Source: JANXQG01 sp963709175 (GTDB lineage: Bacteria > Planctomycetota > Planctomycetia > Pirellulales > Thermoguttaceae). Taken from it: a stretch of DNA of 64,000 bases. Each line of letters starts with the position of its first letter. Within the stretch, counting starts at the first letter, position 1. The stretch is taken from NCBI GenBank assembly GCA_963709175.1, contig CAVPVK010000012.1, positions 186,001 through 250,000 on the forward strand, in the 5' to 3' direction. The notes below the pieces were generated by a model. It saw nothing but the letters and a program-made list of their open reading frames with translations. It had not been told where the DNA came from and did no database searches. Of this stretch, positions 54,646 through 64,000 are shown in pieces. The translations under genes were made by a program, and so were the position numbers.

Positions 54646-56262
54646 GCGATCCGATCGAAGTGCCTCGCCAGCTTTGGCATCTAATGGACGGCCATCTCAA
54701 CGGCACGATCTCGGGTGCAGGCATGGAGGAACTGGAATCGCTTGTGTTGAGCAACGAGGCAGTCGCCCGGACGCTTTTCGAGTACACGCGGCTCCATGCC
54801 GAGTTGTACTTGTTTGCTGTTGCCCGAGTTTCGGCCGCCAACGCCCTGGCCGAGGAGTTCGGGCAAGCTGCTCCGCCGCAAACCGGAACGTCCCATTCTC
54901 AGCCGTCGCGGTCCCGGCCGGCGGCGAGCAAGTCCCCCGTGCTCGGGTTCCTGTGCAATCGGTTGCACGTCGGCTCCGGTACTTCCGTGGCCGCGGCGCT
55001 CGTGTGGCTGGCGATGGTCCTCTGCACGGGTATAGTGCTTACGGCGATTGTCGGCCTGGTGCTGGTTGTTCGCGGCAGGCACGTGGGTGTCGATGCACCC
55101 GAACCTCGAATCGCAGTTCGCCAACCTGGTATTCCGTTACCTGCTCCCGCCGTTCCGCCCGCTCCTTCCGCCTCCGTGGCCCTTCTGGTCCACACGGCTG
55201 ATTGCTGTTGGGCTGACGAAGCAGTCGCTCCCGAAGTCGGCGGCAACCTGGATGCCGGCCGCAAGCTAGTCCTCAAGTCGGGGCTGGCGGAGATCCTCTT
55301 CGAGGGCGGCGCACGGACGGTGCTTGAAGGTCCGGCGACTCTGGAAATTAGTTCCCGCACCAGCGCGATTGCGCCAGGGTAAGTTGGCGGTGACGGTCGA
55401 GAATCCGTCGTCCCGCGGCTTTGTGGCGTGTACTCCGGGGATGAAGTACACGGACATGGGCACGGAGTTCGGCGTGCTGGTCAAGGAGGACGGCGTGCAG
55501 GAGGTCCACGTCTTCCGCGGCAAGGTGCAGGCGGAGCAGACAGTAAAGAGAAAGGAAGAAAGGGAGATAGGCAGAAAGGGAGATGCGGAGATGCCCTCGA
55601 CTCCTTTAGTGCTCACCGTCAACCAGGCCATTCGCATTACCGGCCCCAACACGCCGTTCGAGCGGATCGCCTCCGACGAAAAGCGATTCGTGCGTACCGG
55701 GCAGATGTCGCGCATCGTCGCTCAGCAACTGCGGCAATCGCTCGCGGGTCCCCGCCGGAAAGTCCTCCTTGATGCCACTCAAGTCGGCGCGGAAAAGCGG
55801 CTGAAACCACGTACCCCCGAGACAACAGTGGCGGCAAGCCGCGATTCGACCGCCCCCGGGTTTGTCGTGACGATCCAACCTGGCGGGGGAGATTGTCACG
55901 GAGTTGAGTTCATGCCGGAAGGGGCCGCCGCGTGGGACCTCTCGGCCTTCGGTCACGTCGAGGCCCGCGTGGTCAACACCGGCCTCAAGCCGCTCGCGAT
56001 ACATTTGCGGGTGGAGAATGGTGGCGACTGGCATAAGGAGCCCAAGAATGCCGAGGCGGTCAACGTTCAGCCTGGCGCCGCGGCGACCGTAAAGACAATC
56101 TTTGGCTATTCCTATGGATACAACCCGGACTTCCCCTTAAACCCGGCCGCAGTCATAAGGATAGTTTTGTTTGTTGAGAGAGCGGCGGAACCACGCTCGT
56201 TTCGCATCGAGTCCGTGTCGGCCGCCGGCCCGGCGGGCGAGAAACCGGCTCGGAAAAAGTGA
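54642..56262 (+). CDS. FecR-like membrane protein, frameshifted
   Basis: About 540 residues after removing one extra base at about 55374. The N-terminal part is helical and cytoplasmic (WHLMDGHLNGTISGAGMEELESLVL, typical of planctomycete FecR-like proteins). One membrane helix follows (AALVWLAMVLCTGIVLTAIVGLVLVV), then the FecR domain (GLAEILFEGGARTVLEGPATLEI, QGKLAVTVENPSSRGFVACTPG, MGTEFGVLVKEDGVQEVHVFRGKV). It probably controls the upstream ECF factor or senses the envelope. GTG start overlaps the sigma stop. A purine-rich stretch near 55545-55590 may be an insertion. Confidence 0.82.
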
Positions 56263-56340
56263 AATCTGGCGCTGTTGGCGGAGAGGAAACCGGGCCTCTT
56301 GGTAAGTGCCCAAGGAATTGGAACAACAAGGAAAATAAGA

Positions 56341-57265
56341 ATGAAAACCGCAGTCCGCTTTCTCGGTTTTGTCCTCGCGTGCGCTGCCGCCTTTGGCGGC
56401 GAGTGCGGTCCAGTCAAGACAACTGCCACGGCCAGTCCAAAGGCGGCACCCGCTGGCGATGCCGGCAAGGATACGGCAGCACTGATCGCGGCGCTCGAAA
56501 CAGCCCGCCAGGAAGAGGCAGCCTTGGCGGTCATTCGCAAGCTGGTTCCTCGGGATGAGAAAGGCGTGCGCGAAGCCTTGCAGGCGGCGATTGATCGCGA
56601 AAAGAACGAGGAAGTCAAATCCCATATCGTCGTCGAGATCGCCAAGGGTTCCAACCCGCAGATCATGGAACTCCTGATCGGCGTCTACCGGAAAGGAGAC
56701 CACGGCCTCTACACGGGACCGGCGGCCGAGGCTTTGGTAAAGGTCCCGGGCGAGAAGATGGCTGGCGTCTTGGCCGAGGGTCTTAAGCGACAGTACACCG
56801 AATGCGCCGCGGCCGCCGTGGCCGATGCCCTGCGAAAGCGCAAGGAGAAGGTTGTCAGCGACGCGCTTTTGGCCGCCCTGGAGTCCTTCGAGCCCACCTG
56901 GCTGATCGCCCGGGAGCACGTATTCTCGGCGCTCGGCGGCAGAAACGAACCGCGGATCACTACGGTACTCTTGGACAATCTCCAGAACGCCGAAGACGAA
57001 GGGATCAAAGAATCCTGCGCGGGCCCTGGCCCTGGAAGGAGGTAACGAGGTCACCGAGGCCCTCATCAGAACGCTCCAGACCGCCGACAAGTACCTGTTG
57101 CGAGAAGTGGCGGCGCAGAGCCTCGGCAAGCGCGGCGAGGCGCAGCAAGGCCGATCGCGGAACGCCATCGCCTCGGCCCTGAAGAAGGCCCAAGCGACGG
57201 AAACGCAGGACCGCGTCAAGAAAGCCGTCGCCAAGGCTCTGGAGCAGATCGGGAAGGTCAAGTAG
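56341..57265 (+). CDS. HEAT-repeat-like secreted protein, frameshifted
   Basis: About 308 residues after removing one extra G near 57020. It has a signal peptide (FLGFVLACAAAFGGECG) and helical repeats with the HEAT pattern (ALIAALETARQEEAALAVIRKLVP, GVREALQAAIDREKNEEVKSHIV, KVVSDALLAALESFEPTWLIAREHVFSALG), then after the break EVTEALIRTLQTADKYLLREVAAQSLGKRG. The last codons are VAKALEQIGKVK. It is a scaffold-type protein with unknown partner, possibly in one operon with the FecR gene (78-base gap). Confidence 0.75.
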
Positions 57266-57359
57266 CTGTACCCATCACGCTCCGCCGTGCTGAAACGACA
57301 TCGCGCGGGCACCGAGCGTAGCTTGATCGGCGCAATGAGTACGATGGAGGGAAGAAGTT

Positions 57360-59275
57360 ATGCTGAAGCTGTCGAATTGGCAAGTACTGCCGGGCTGCCT
57401 CGTGCTGTTGGCCGGCTTGGACGCCGCACACTGCGGGGAGATCGAGGCCTGGGACGCCCCCGTTCCTGCGGCGGGCGGCGAATTCCAAACGGACCAGCGC
57501 GCGGATTGGAAGCCTCTCCGCACGGGCGACGCCAGGCAATGCGCGGTCCTGGACAATGGCAAATTACTCCTCGCCGCTATCCCCGGCAGCGAGGGCGCGA
57601 TCGTTTGCTCCAAAGCGCAGGGGGCTGTTAAGGGAACGACCGTCGGGCTGTCGTTTTTCGACAGCCTGGGAAAAGTGGTGGCTCCCGTGCGAAGTATCCG
57701 ACTGGCCGGGCGCACGGAGGCAGAGAGCGTGGTGCAACTCACGCTGGGCAGCGGCACGGCCGCAAACCAGGTTTCCAACTTGTCGCAGGTGTCGTTGAAG
57801 TTGCGGCTCGGTACCAGCTTTGTCGAGGTCGCGGGTGCGCAGCGGGTGGCCGGTGTGCGGGTCAACGCTTCGATGCGGTTTGCTTTACGGCCCGACCTCT
57901 ATGGCACCGACGTCTTCTATTCGGCCAGCATGGCCAGCTTCGCTGGCAAGAACAAAGTCTCGCTGCCGATCGAGAGCTACCTGCTTTGCGTTCTGAATCC
58001 TGATTCCGCGGTTCTCTGCACTTGGGACGTCGGCGGACGGAACCCGAGTCTCCATCTCTCGGGGGCAGGCCGAGAGCGGCAATTCACGGCCCTGGACATT
58101 GGTTTTCCTGACCGGCGTGAACATGGCCGGAGTATCCGCGTGGGGCTGCTGGAGGCCCCGGGAATCTGCCGCTGGGAGGACCTGGCGAATAAGGCAGCGC
58201 AGTTCCCCGAGAACGAAGTGGTCTCGCTGCAACCGGCGTGGACCGCCCCTTTCCCTGCCCGCTGGTACACGCTGATCTGCCATGACGAGCAGGCCCGGGG
58301 CAATTCCAGTCTCCATTTGCCTGTCGAGACCTGGCCGCTGGCCGGCAGAATTCGCGCGGGGAGGCTGGAAATATGGACCAAGAGCGGACCGCTGTGGACG
58401 GAGGACGACCGTCAGCACAAACCATACCGTGCCGCCTGGTACGACGGAAAGAGGTGGGGATTGGACCTGGAGAAGCCTTGCGGGCCGTTCAGCATCGCGT
58501 TGAACTACCCAATGGGGCGCGTAGCCCAGACGCCCGACTCGGTACTGACGGTGATCGACCTTCTGCGGGAGATGGCTCCCGAGACCTGGGAACAGATGCT
58601 GGACGTCAAGGGCCTGGAGCAGCGGGGAAAGTACCAAGGCGAGGGGAAGATGGTCATGGCCCCCTGTGCCGCGCTCTATGAACTGGCCAAGATGGCTGAA
58701 GACAAATCCGCGCAGGCCGATACTCGTGCCAAGGCCGCCGCGCTGGAGGCCTACCTGCGGGCCTATCACGATCGTTCGCAGGAGTATCTGAAGTTTTCTG
58801 AGCAATTCAGGAACGTGTGCGCGGCCGCGGCCCACCGCTCGCCCCCGGTTGCGGCCCTCGCGGCCAGGCTCGTCGCCGCCTCTCGCGAGATCGACAGCGA
58901 ATGGGAGCGGCTGAAAAGAGACCAGGGCCTGGATGCCGGCAAATGGGGCGCTGGTATGCAGCAGATCTACGCGGTCATCGATGCCTGGCCGGCGGATGTG
59001 CAGAAGAAGCTGGAGTCCCTGCGGGGGAACATCATCGAACCGGGGACCGGTTACGCGTCCTTCGTGGCCATCGGCGCAAGGTCGTTCGCAACCTGCACTA
59101 CCTGGCCGTCTACGGTGGCAGCGAGAACGACCATACGCTGAAACTGTCGGCTGTGGTGCAAGAGCTTTGCCGCCAGGAGCTGCGAAACAGGTACTTTAAA
59201 GAGGACCAGTACGGTGAATCAACCCGAGGACCTCTGCCCAATCCCAGCAGGCCGACGGAGCAACTTAAGCGATGA
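57360..59275 (+). CDS. Secreted hypothetical protein, frameshifted
   Basis: About 639 residues after restoring one base near 59078. Signal peptide (VLPGCLVLLAGLDAAHCG), a large beta-rich region (residues 30-370; for example KVSLPIESYLLCVLNPDSAVLCTWDVGG) and a helical C-terminal half (EAYLRAYHDRSQEYLKFSEQF). The second frame ends VVRNLHYLAVYGGSENDHTLKL ... RPTEQLKR. No family recognised. The stop overlaps the SGNH gene as ATGA. It shares its neighbourhood style with the partial gene at 62873. Confidence 0.65.
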
Positions 59276-60573
59276 GCACGCTCATTCAAGGTGGAAAAGA
59301 GTCGCACGCCCGTGCGGATCACCCACACCCGGTTGGCGAGTCGCCCTTTGAATACGGCTCCAATCCGCTGCGGCTTTCGGGCAAGGATTGGCTGGCGGTG
59401 GCCGTCTTGCTGGCGGTAGCCCTGCCGCTAATTTTCCAGGGCTGGCCAAGACTGGAGACCATAAGCTGGTACGCGAGACAAATCCCTCCATCGCCAATCT
59501 CGGCGTCACCACTTTCAGCGTCACAAGATGATGCATCGCCGGGGACGCCAAGTGTGGCGGGGCCACCGGTGCATCACGTCGAGCATACGGGACCCGCCGA
59601 TTATCGCATTTCATTTCGACTCAGCAACGACTTCTGGTCGTACGCTCGCTGGTGCCAGTCGGCAGCAGAGAAGTACCGGGTGCTGGTTGTCGGCGATTCG
59701 ACCATTTGGGGATACTACGTCGAGAGCCGCGATGCACTGTCCCAATGCCTGAACCGCCTCGCCGGTGCGGACTGCCATGCCAACATGGGGCTGAGCGGGC
59801 TGCACAACATGGCGATGTTCGGTCTGCTCAGGCACTTCGGCGAAGCCATTACCGGCAAAAAGGTGCTTTTGCACTTCGACCCCTTATGGATGAATTCTGA
59901 GGAGAGCGACCTGCGGGGTGAAAAAGAGTTCCATTTCCAAGACGAAGAACTCGCTCCCCAGTTCTCGCCGTCCTTGAGATGTTACCGGGCGGACGTGGAG
60001 ACAAGACTGACCCGCTATATTGGCCAGCACTCCCCGCTGACCAGCTTGACGACCCACATCCTGGCTTGCTACTTCGATAACACGAACCTCAACCAGTGGA
60101 TGATGTCGCATCCCGACAAGGACCCGTTGCGCCAGGTGACCTTCGACGTGCCGTGGTCCGGTGAGTCGGCGTACCAAAGCGATGCGGCGGGAAATGGCGA
60201 GCCGGTCAAACCCTTGGTCTGGTCCGCGAAGATCAAGAAGCCCAAGGACTATCCGTGGGTCATGCCCTCGAAGTCGCTGCAGTGGGGTTACTTCCGGGAG
60301 GTGGTGGCGCTGCTCCGCTCCCGCAACAACGAAGTCTTCGTGATGGTCGGCCCCTTCAATCCCTATGCGCTGACGCCCGCGAGTCTGCATCGCTACCGCG
60401 CGCTGACCGCAGAGGTCGTGCAGTGGCTGCGCGCCAGCAGCGTGCCGCACTTCCTGGTTCCGGATCTCCCCACCGACGAGTATGGCGACGTCAGCCATCC
60501 GCTCAAGCGAGGTTACGCGAGAATCGCAGAGGCGTTATACAGCGATCCGTCATTCAAGTCATGGAGCCATTGA
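59272..60573 (+). CDS. SGNH-hydrolase-like protein with membrane anchor (AlgJ/AlgX/DltD-like partner)
   Basis: A 433-residue protein. One membrane helix near residues 40-60 (WLAVAVLLAVALPLIFQG) anchors it. The SGNH block I is VLVVGDSTIWGYY (nucleophilic Ser in GDS); later NMGLSGLHNMAMF resembles block III surroundings, and near the end DEYGDVSHPLKRGYARIAEAL carries the D-x-x-H dyad. Such proteins work with MBOAT acyltransferases to O-acetylate polysaccharides outside the membrane. Start overlaps the previous stop. Function by context and family. Confidence 0.7.
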   Translation: MSTLIQGGKESHARADHPHPVGESPFEYGSNPLRLSGKDWLAVAVLLAVALPLIFQGWPRLETISWYARQIPPSPISASPLSASQDDASPGTPSVAGPPVHHVEHTGPADYRISFRLSNDFWSYARWCQSAAEKYRVLVVGDSTIWGYYVESRDALSQCLNRLAGADCHANMGLSGLHNMAMFGLLRHFGEAITGKKVLLHFDPLWMNSEESDLRGEKEFHFQDEELAPQFSPSLRCYRADVETRLTRYIGQHSPLTSLTTHILACYFDNTNLNQWMMSHPDKDPLRQVTFDVPWSGESAYQSDAAGNGEPVKPLVWSAKIKKPKDYPWVMPSKSLQWGYFREVVALLRSRNNEVFVMVGPFNPYALTPASLHRYRALTAEVVQWLRASSVPHFLVPDLPTDEYGDVSHPLKRGYARIAEALYSDPSFKSWSH

Positions 60574-60575
60574 AC

Positions 60576-61454
60576 ATGTGTCACAGGATTGGTGGGATTG
60601 CCGGAATGATCCTGGTTGTCCTGCTAGCAGCCAACAGCGGCTGCCGGCCGGCTGCGGACTCCGGCACCGGGCAACACCCAGGAACGGACCCGGCGGCTCA
60701 GGCCTCCGAGTCTGAGCCGATGGTCCACATCGTCGGGGGTTCTTTCATCATGGGCAGCGACCGCGGCGGCGCCGACGAACAGCCGGCGCACCGGGTCACG
60801 CTGGACGCCTTCTACCTGGACAAGTACCTGGTCACGCAGGAGTCGTATCAAGGCCTCATGGGCAAAAACCCCAGCAAGAACCAGGAAAGCGGCAAGAACC
60901 CGGTGGAGCGCGTACGCTGGAGCGACGCGGTCCGGTACTGCAACGCGCGCTCGAAACGTGATGGACTCGATCCGTGCTATCGCGAGGTCAATCCGGGCAT
61001 CTGGGAGTGCAACTTCGAAGCCAGCGGATACCGTCTGCCGACCGAGGCGGAATGGGAGTACGCCTGCCGCGCGGGAACGGATACAGACTACTCTTTCGGG
61101 AATTCCGGGCAAGAACTGGGAAAATACGCATGGTACGCAACGAATGCGGGCAACCAAACACACCGGGTGGGACAGAAACTGCCCAACGCCTGGGGCTTGC
61201 ACGACATGCACGGGAACGTTTGGGAGTGGGTCAACGACTTCTACGCCCCGGAGTTCTACAAGGAGAGTCCCGAGCGAAACCCGCGTGGCCCCAAGAGCGG
61301 CATGGGGTTGATGCGCGGCGGGTCCTTCCGGGACAGCCAGGACAGTTGTCGCTCGTCCTACCGCAAATACAACGACGACGAGGACCAGGCGCTGGTCTGC
61401 GCGGCCTATGAACACCTGGGCTTCCGTTGCGCCAGGGCCTGCAAGGACAAGTAA
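60576..61454 (+). CDS. FGE/SUMF1-domain lipoprotein
   Basis: A 292-residue protein. Lipobox near residues 22-27 (LLAANSGC). The domain is the formylglycine-generating enzyme fold: VGGSFIMGSDRGG, RLPTEAEWEYACRAGTDT, AWGLHDMHGNVWEWVNDFY, LMRGGSF, FRCARACKD. The two copper-binding cysteines of true FGE are not evident, so it may be a structural or sugar-binding variant. ATG 60576 has GGAG nine bases upstream; ATG 60561 also possible. It is embedded in the SGNH-MBOAT locus. Confidence 0.8.
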   Translation: MCHRIGGIAGMILVVLLAANSGCRPAADSGTGQHPGTDPAAQASESEPMVHIVGGSFIMGSDRGGADEQPAHRVTLDAFYLDKYLVTQESYQGLMGKNPSKNQESGKNPVERVRWSDAVRYCNARSKRDGLDPCYREVNPGIWECNFEASGYRLPTEAEWEYACRAGTDTDYSFGNSGQELGKYAWYATNAGNQTHRVGQKLPNAWGLHDMHGNVWEWVNDFYAPEFYKESPERNPRGPKSGMGLMRGGSFRDSQDSCRSSYRKYNDDEDQALVCAAYEHLGFRCARACKDK

Positions 61455-61460
61455 CGCGCC

Positions 61461-62837
61461 ATGCTCTTTCACACCTATACTTTCGCCGTCTTCTTCACCA
61501 TTGTATACACGGGCTTCCTGCTGCTGAGGAAGAGCAGGTTCTGGGTCCACTGGCTTCTGGCCGCCTCCTATTTCTTCTACGGATGGTGGAATCCCCTCTA
61601 CCTCCTGCTCATTCTGTATTCCACTACTATCGACTACGTGTCGGTGCGATTGATGGAGAGCGACCCGCGGCGGAAGAAGTTGTGGTTCGTGCTCGGCGTG
61701 ACGAGCGTTCTTTGCCTTTTGCTGTTCTACAAGTACAGCGGTTTCATAATTGAGAACCTGAACTCACTCATCGCCGCCGTCGGCATGCGGAGTTGTATTT
61801 CCAAACCCGGGTTCGCCCTGCCGGTGGGCATCTCGTTCTTTACCTTCCAGTCCCTTAGCTACATCATCGATTGTTACCGCGGAGAGTTGCCGCCGGAGAA
61901 GGACTTCATTCGCTACGCCGCGTTCGTTTCGCTCTTCCCGCAACTGGTCGCCGGTCCCATCCAGCGGGCATCGCACCTGCTACCGCAAATGCGGACCACG
62001 CGCACCGTGTCGCTGGTCAACATCACGGATGGCCTCTCGCTGTTCGTGGTCGGAATGGTCAAGAAGGTGGCCTTCGCCGACTTTCTGGCCATCTACGTCA
62101 ACAAGGTCTACGCCAGCCCGGGTGAGTTCGACAGCCCGGCCTTGCTCCTGGCCACGTACGCCTTCGCCTGGCAGATCTATTTCGACTTCAGCGGTTACAC
62201 GGACATGGCCCGCGGCGTGGCCCGGATGATGGGCATCGACTTGAGCGTGAATTTCAACCATCCCTACCTGGCCACCAGCCTGCGCGATTTTTGGAGAAGG
62301 TGGCACATCAGCCTCTCGACCTGGTTCCGGGATTACGTATATATCCCCCTGGGGGGAAATCGCGAGGGAAAGTCCAGCACTTACAAGAACATGTTTCTGA
62401 CCATGGTCATCTCGGGGGTATGGCACGGCGCGGCCTGGAATTTCTTCATCTGGGGTGCGCTGCACGGCGCTGGCCGGCTTCTCACCACGGAGTTGGAGGC
62501 AAGCCGTTTCTACAAGCGAATTCCGAATCTCGTGAAGCAGTTCTGGGTCTTCAATTTCGTGGCGCTTTGTTGGGTGTTCTTCCGCGCGGCCACCCTAGCC
62601 GACGCCTGGGCCATCCTCAAGGGAATCGCCCGCTGCCGCGTGGTGGACCCCCGCTTCCCGTTGGCAGCCCTGGTATTCATGGCGGCGATTTGGGTCTATC
62701 AATTCCTGGCCGAATCGAGGCTGAAGACCGTGTTTCGATTTGCTCCGCTGCGCGTAGGACTGGTGGCGAGCATGTTGCTTTACGTGGCCTTCTTCGTCCG
62801 CACGTCCGGCGAGGCGTTCATCTACTTTCAATTCTAG
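61461..62837 (+). CDS. MBOAT O-acyltransferase (AlgI-like)
   Basis: A 458-residue polytopic protein of the MBOAT family: FFYGWWNPLYLLLI, GISFFTFQSLSYIIDCYRGEL, SLFPQLVAGPIQRA, FDFSGYTDMARGVARMMGI, DFWRRWHISLSTWFRDYVYIPLGG and VISGVWHGAAWNFFIWGALHG. The last contains the catalytic-type His. It would carry an acyl (probably acetyl) group across the membrane for the SGNH partner. It starts 6 bases after the FGE gene. Confidence 0.92.
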   Translation: MLFHTYTFAVFFTIVYTGFLLLRKSRFWVHWLLAASYFFYGWWNPLYLLLILYSTTIDYVSVRLMESDPRRKKLWFVLGVTSVLCLLLFYKYSGFIIENLNSLIAAVGMRSCISKPGFALPVGISFFTFQSLSYIIDCYRGELPPEKDFIRYAAFVSLFPQLVAGPIQRASHLLPQMRTTRTVSLVNITDGLSLFVVGMVKKVAFADFLAIYVNKVYASPGEFDSPALLLATYAFAWQIYFDFSGYTDMARGVARMMGIDLSVNFNHPYLATSLRDFWRRWHISLSTWFRDYVYIPLGGNREGKSSTYKNMFLTMVISGVWHGAAWNFFIWGALHGAGRLLTTELEASRFYKRIPNLVKQFWVFNFVALCWVFFRAATLADAWAILKGIARCRVVDPRFPLAALVFMAAIWVYQFLAESRLKTVFRFAPLRVGLVASMLLYVAFFVRTSGEAFIYFQF

Positions 62838-62872
62838 GCAAACCCGTAAACAATCTACCGAAGGAGAATGGA

Positions 62873-64000
62873 ATGAAGCGTTTTATGGCGATAGCGACCG
62901 CCGGTATGCTGGCGGCCCTTTCTTGTGGAGCGTCGCGGCTAACGGCTGCGCAGAACGAGATCCTGAAGATCGGCAGCGGTGGCAAGGGCTTGGCCATCTC
63001 GTCGAGGGCGACCGGTGTCCAGGCCGAACTCTTCGTGGCCGGCGCCGAAGGGGAGTCGAGTGCGGCGCTGGACGCCGCGAAGGTTAAGCTGGCACCCCAG
63101 GACGCGTTCGTCGAGGTGGCGCCGGCCGGCGATGCTCTCGAACTCCGTCTCAAGGCGCGATTCGCAATCGTGCCCGGCTTCCACCATGACGACGCGCTGT
63201 TCGACCCGACCGTCTGCAAATTCAAGAAACTCTACGTGCCGTCGGAGAACTGGCTGCTGATCATCCCCGAGGGCGGGAAGACGGCCTTCGTTCTCGCCTG
63301 GCCAATCGCCGCGAAACAAGCCCCGTCGGAGCAGGTCCCGGTGCTCACCGTGGAGGGCCTCGGCGCGGACGCCCGTTTCGCCACGGCACGGGTCAACTTC
63401 GCCGGCAAGCCGATCTTTGTCGGCGTGCTTGACTACGTGGCGTACGTGGACGACCTGAACCGTCGGAACCTCGCCTTCACCTATCCCGTGAACGATGGCG
63501 AGAGGGGACGCGGGTACAAGTGCGCCGAGGTCAAGACCGACGTGAAGCTCCCCTGGGGTATCCAGATGTGGACGACGCTTGCGCGGCCAGTCGGGCCGCC
63601 CGATCCGAAGCAGCCGGCTTGGATGCGGACCTCGGAGACTGCCATCGCCGGCGTTCCCGTCTGGACCTGGATGGTCAGCGAGCCCGGCTCGCAATGGGAC
63701 GACATCCTCGACTGGTACGAGCGTGTCAGCGTCTCCGTCGATAACCGGTGGGTGTTGCACCTCGACAAGCGGTGGGCGCCCTACTACGCGGCCGTGGTCT
63801 ATCCCCGCGCCCACGGCAAGAAGCAGAACGTGGTGACGCTCAGCAACATCCTCCAGGGGGCGCTGGGAAAGAAGGCGCTCATGGCGGCGATCGACGCCGC
63901 CGGGATAAACTCCGCCGGGGTCAGAATACCCAAGGGACTGCCGAGCGTTCCCGCCACCTGCGCCGGCTATGGCTACGTTCCTTCCAACCTCAAGGCCAAG
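62873..64000 (+). CDS. Secreted hypothetical protein, 3' end beyond the window
   Basis: At least 376 residues, open at the right edge. AAGGAG lies seven bases before ATG 62873. A signal peptide (AIATAGMLAALSCGASRLTAA) leads into beta-rich sequence (GLAISSRATGVQAELFVAG, WLLIIPEGGKTAFVLAWP, VNFAGKPIFVGVLDYVAYVDDL). No family is recognised. It follows the MBOAT gene by 35 bases and is probably in the same operon. Confidence 0.75.
   Translation, partial: MKRFMAIATAGMLAALSCGASRLTAAQNEILKIGSGGKGLAISSRATGVQAELFVAGAEGESSAALDAAKVKLAPQDAFVEVAPAGDALELRLKARFAIVPGFHHDDALFDPTVCKFKKLYVPSENWLLIIPEGGKTAFVLAWPIAAKQAPSEQVPVLTVEGLGADARFATARVNFAGKPIFVGVLDYVAYVDDLNRRNLAFTYPVNDGERGRGYKCAEVKTDVKLPWGIQMWTTLARPVGPPDPKQPAWMRTSETAIAGVPVWTWMVSEPGSQWDDILDWYERVSVSVDNRWVLHLDKRWAPYYAAVVYPRAHGKKQNVVTLSNILQGALGKKALMAAIDAAGINSAGVRIPKGLPSVPATCAGYGYVPSNLKAK

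Noticed and set aside
55545..55590. A purine-rich tract in the FecR-like gene as a possible insertion or slippage site
   Set aside because: It stays in frame on both sides (it encodes a Lys/Glu/Arg stretch), and one gene is too little to call an insertion.

Overview
The window looks like chromosomal DNA of a GC-rich planctomycete (phylum Planctomycetota), probably from an environmental assembly. This is inferred from family content: a DUF1080 protein, a DUF1573 protein with a CSCT motif, a large surface protein whose N-terminus carries an LEPR-XLL-like motif (LESRRMLS), a short ECF sigma factor overlapping a FecR-like gene, and two right-hand genes with planctomycete-style secreted architectures. 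No rRNA, tRNA, CRISPR array or complete insertion sequence was seen.

Bases 1-32,330 are a compact, almost entirely plus-strand stress/dormancy island. Its most striking property is a repeated 5' leader, found in eight copies (540, 7061, 8021, 10763, 13557, 20449, 24843, 29137). Each copy has a sigma70-like promoter (TTGCCT, usually 16 bp, TACAAT), a variable covarying hairpin (P1), a conserved box GTCGGATGACT, a hairpin with a conserved AA/GG internal loop (P2), a second box AGTAAGCCGAC, and a strong intrinsic terminator ending 23-116 nt before a start codon. The two boxes can pair with each other around P2, and the second box contains the 5' arm of the terminator. The pairing and the terminator therefore exclude each other, as in a riboswitch or attenuator. 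The operons behind the copies encode: (A) DUF3309, zinc ribbon, PRC-barrel, phosphoketolase, class I aldolase and PPK2; (B) CsrA-like and DksA/TraR-like; (C) BON, DUF1573, DUF2007 and a lone BMC shell protein; (D) DnaK; (E) Hsp20; (G) a DUF1269-like stress protein, a band-7 protein and a P-type ATPase; (H) a YHS-like protein, a SnoaL-like protein, a Gly-rich/TPR protein and DUF1328; (I) a sigma70 factor and a radical SAM protein. I regard this leader family as the most likely undescribed system here.

Metabolically the island is coherent. A GH130 phosphorylase, a phosphomannomutase and a mannose-6-phosphate isomerase (15,009-17,899) could turn beta-mannosides into fructose-6-phosphate. Phosphoketolase and aldolase could then use it, while PPK2 links polyphosphate and nucleotides and two P-type ATPases, probably proton pumps, would maintain ion gradients.

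Bases 32,676-47,130 are mixed accessory DNA: a double-thioredoxin protein, a transglutaminase-like protein, an MFS transporter flanked by a 129-131 bp direct repeat, an extremely acidic protein, an LRR protein, DUF1080, DUF123 and DUF1003 proteins, an FAD monooxygenase and several gene remnants. A 114-bp element with perfect 16-bp terminal inverted repeats lies at 47,220-47,333.

Bases 47,509-64,000 encode a kelch/MBG surface protein (minus strand), a secreted beta-helix protein flanked by a covarying hairpin repeat, an ECF sigma/FecR pair, a HEAT-like protein and a locus with an SGNH protein, an FGE-like lipoprotein and an MBOAT acyltransferase that suggests polysaccharide acetylation.

At least 19 genes or gene segments are broken by single-base indels, insertions and deletions about equally. 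Consensus errors are the simplest explanation, so I annotate these as single disrupted genes rather than as pairs of short genes.
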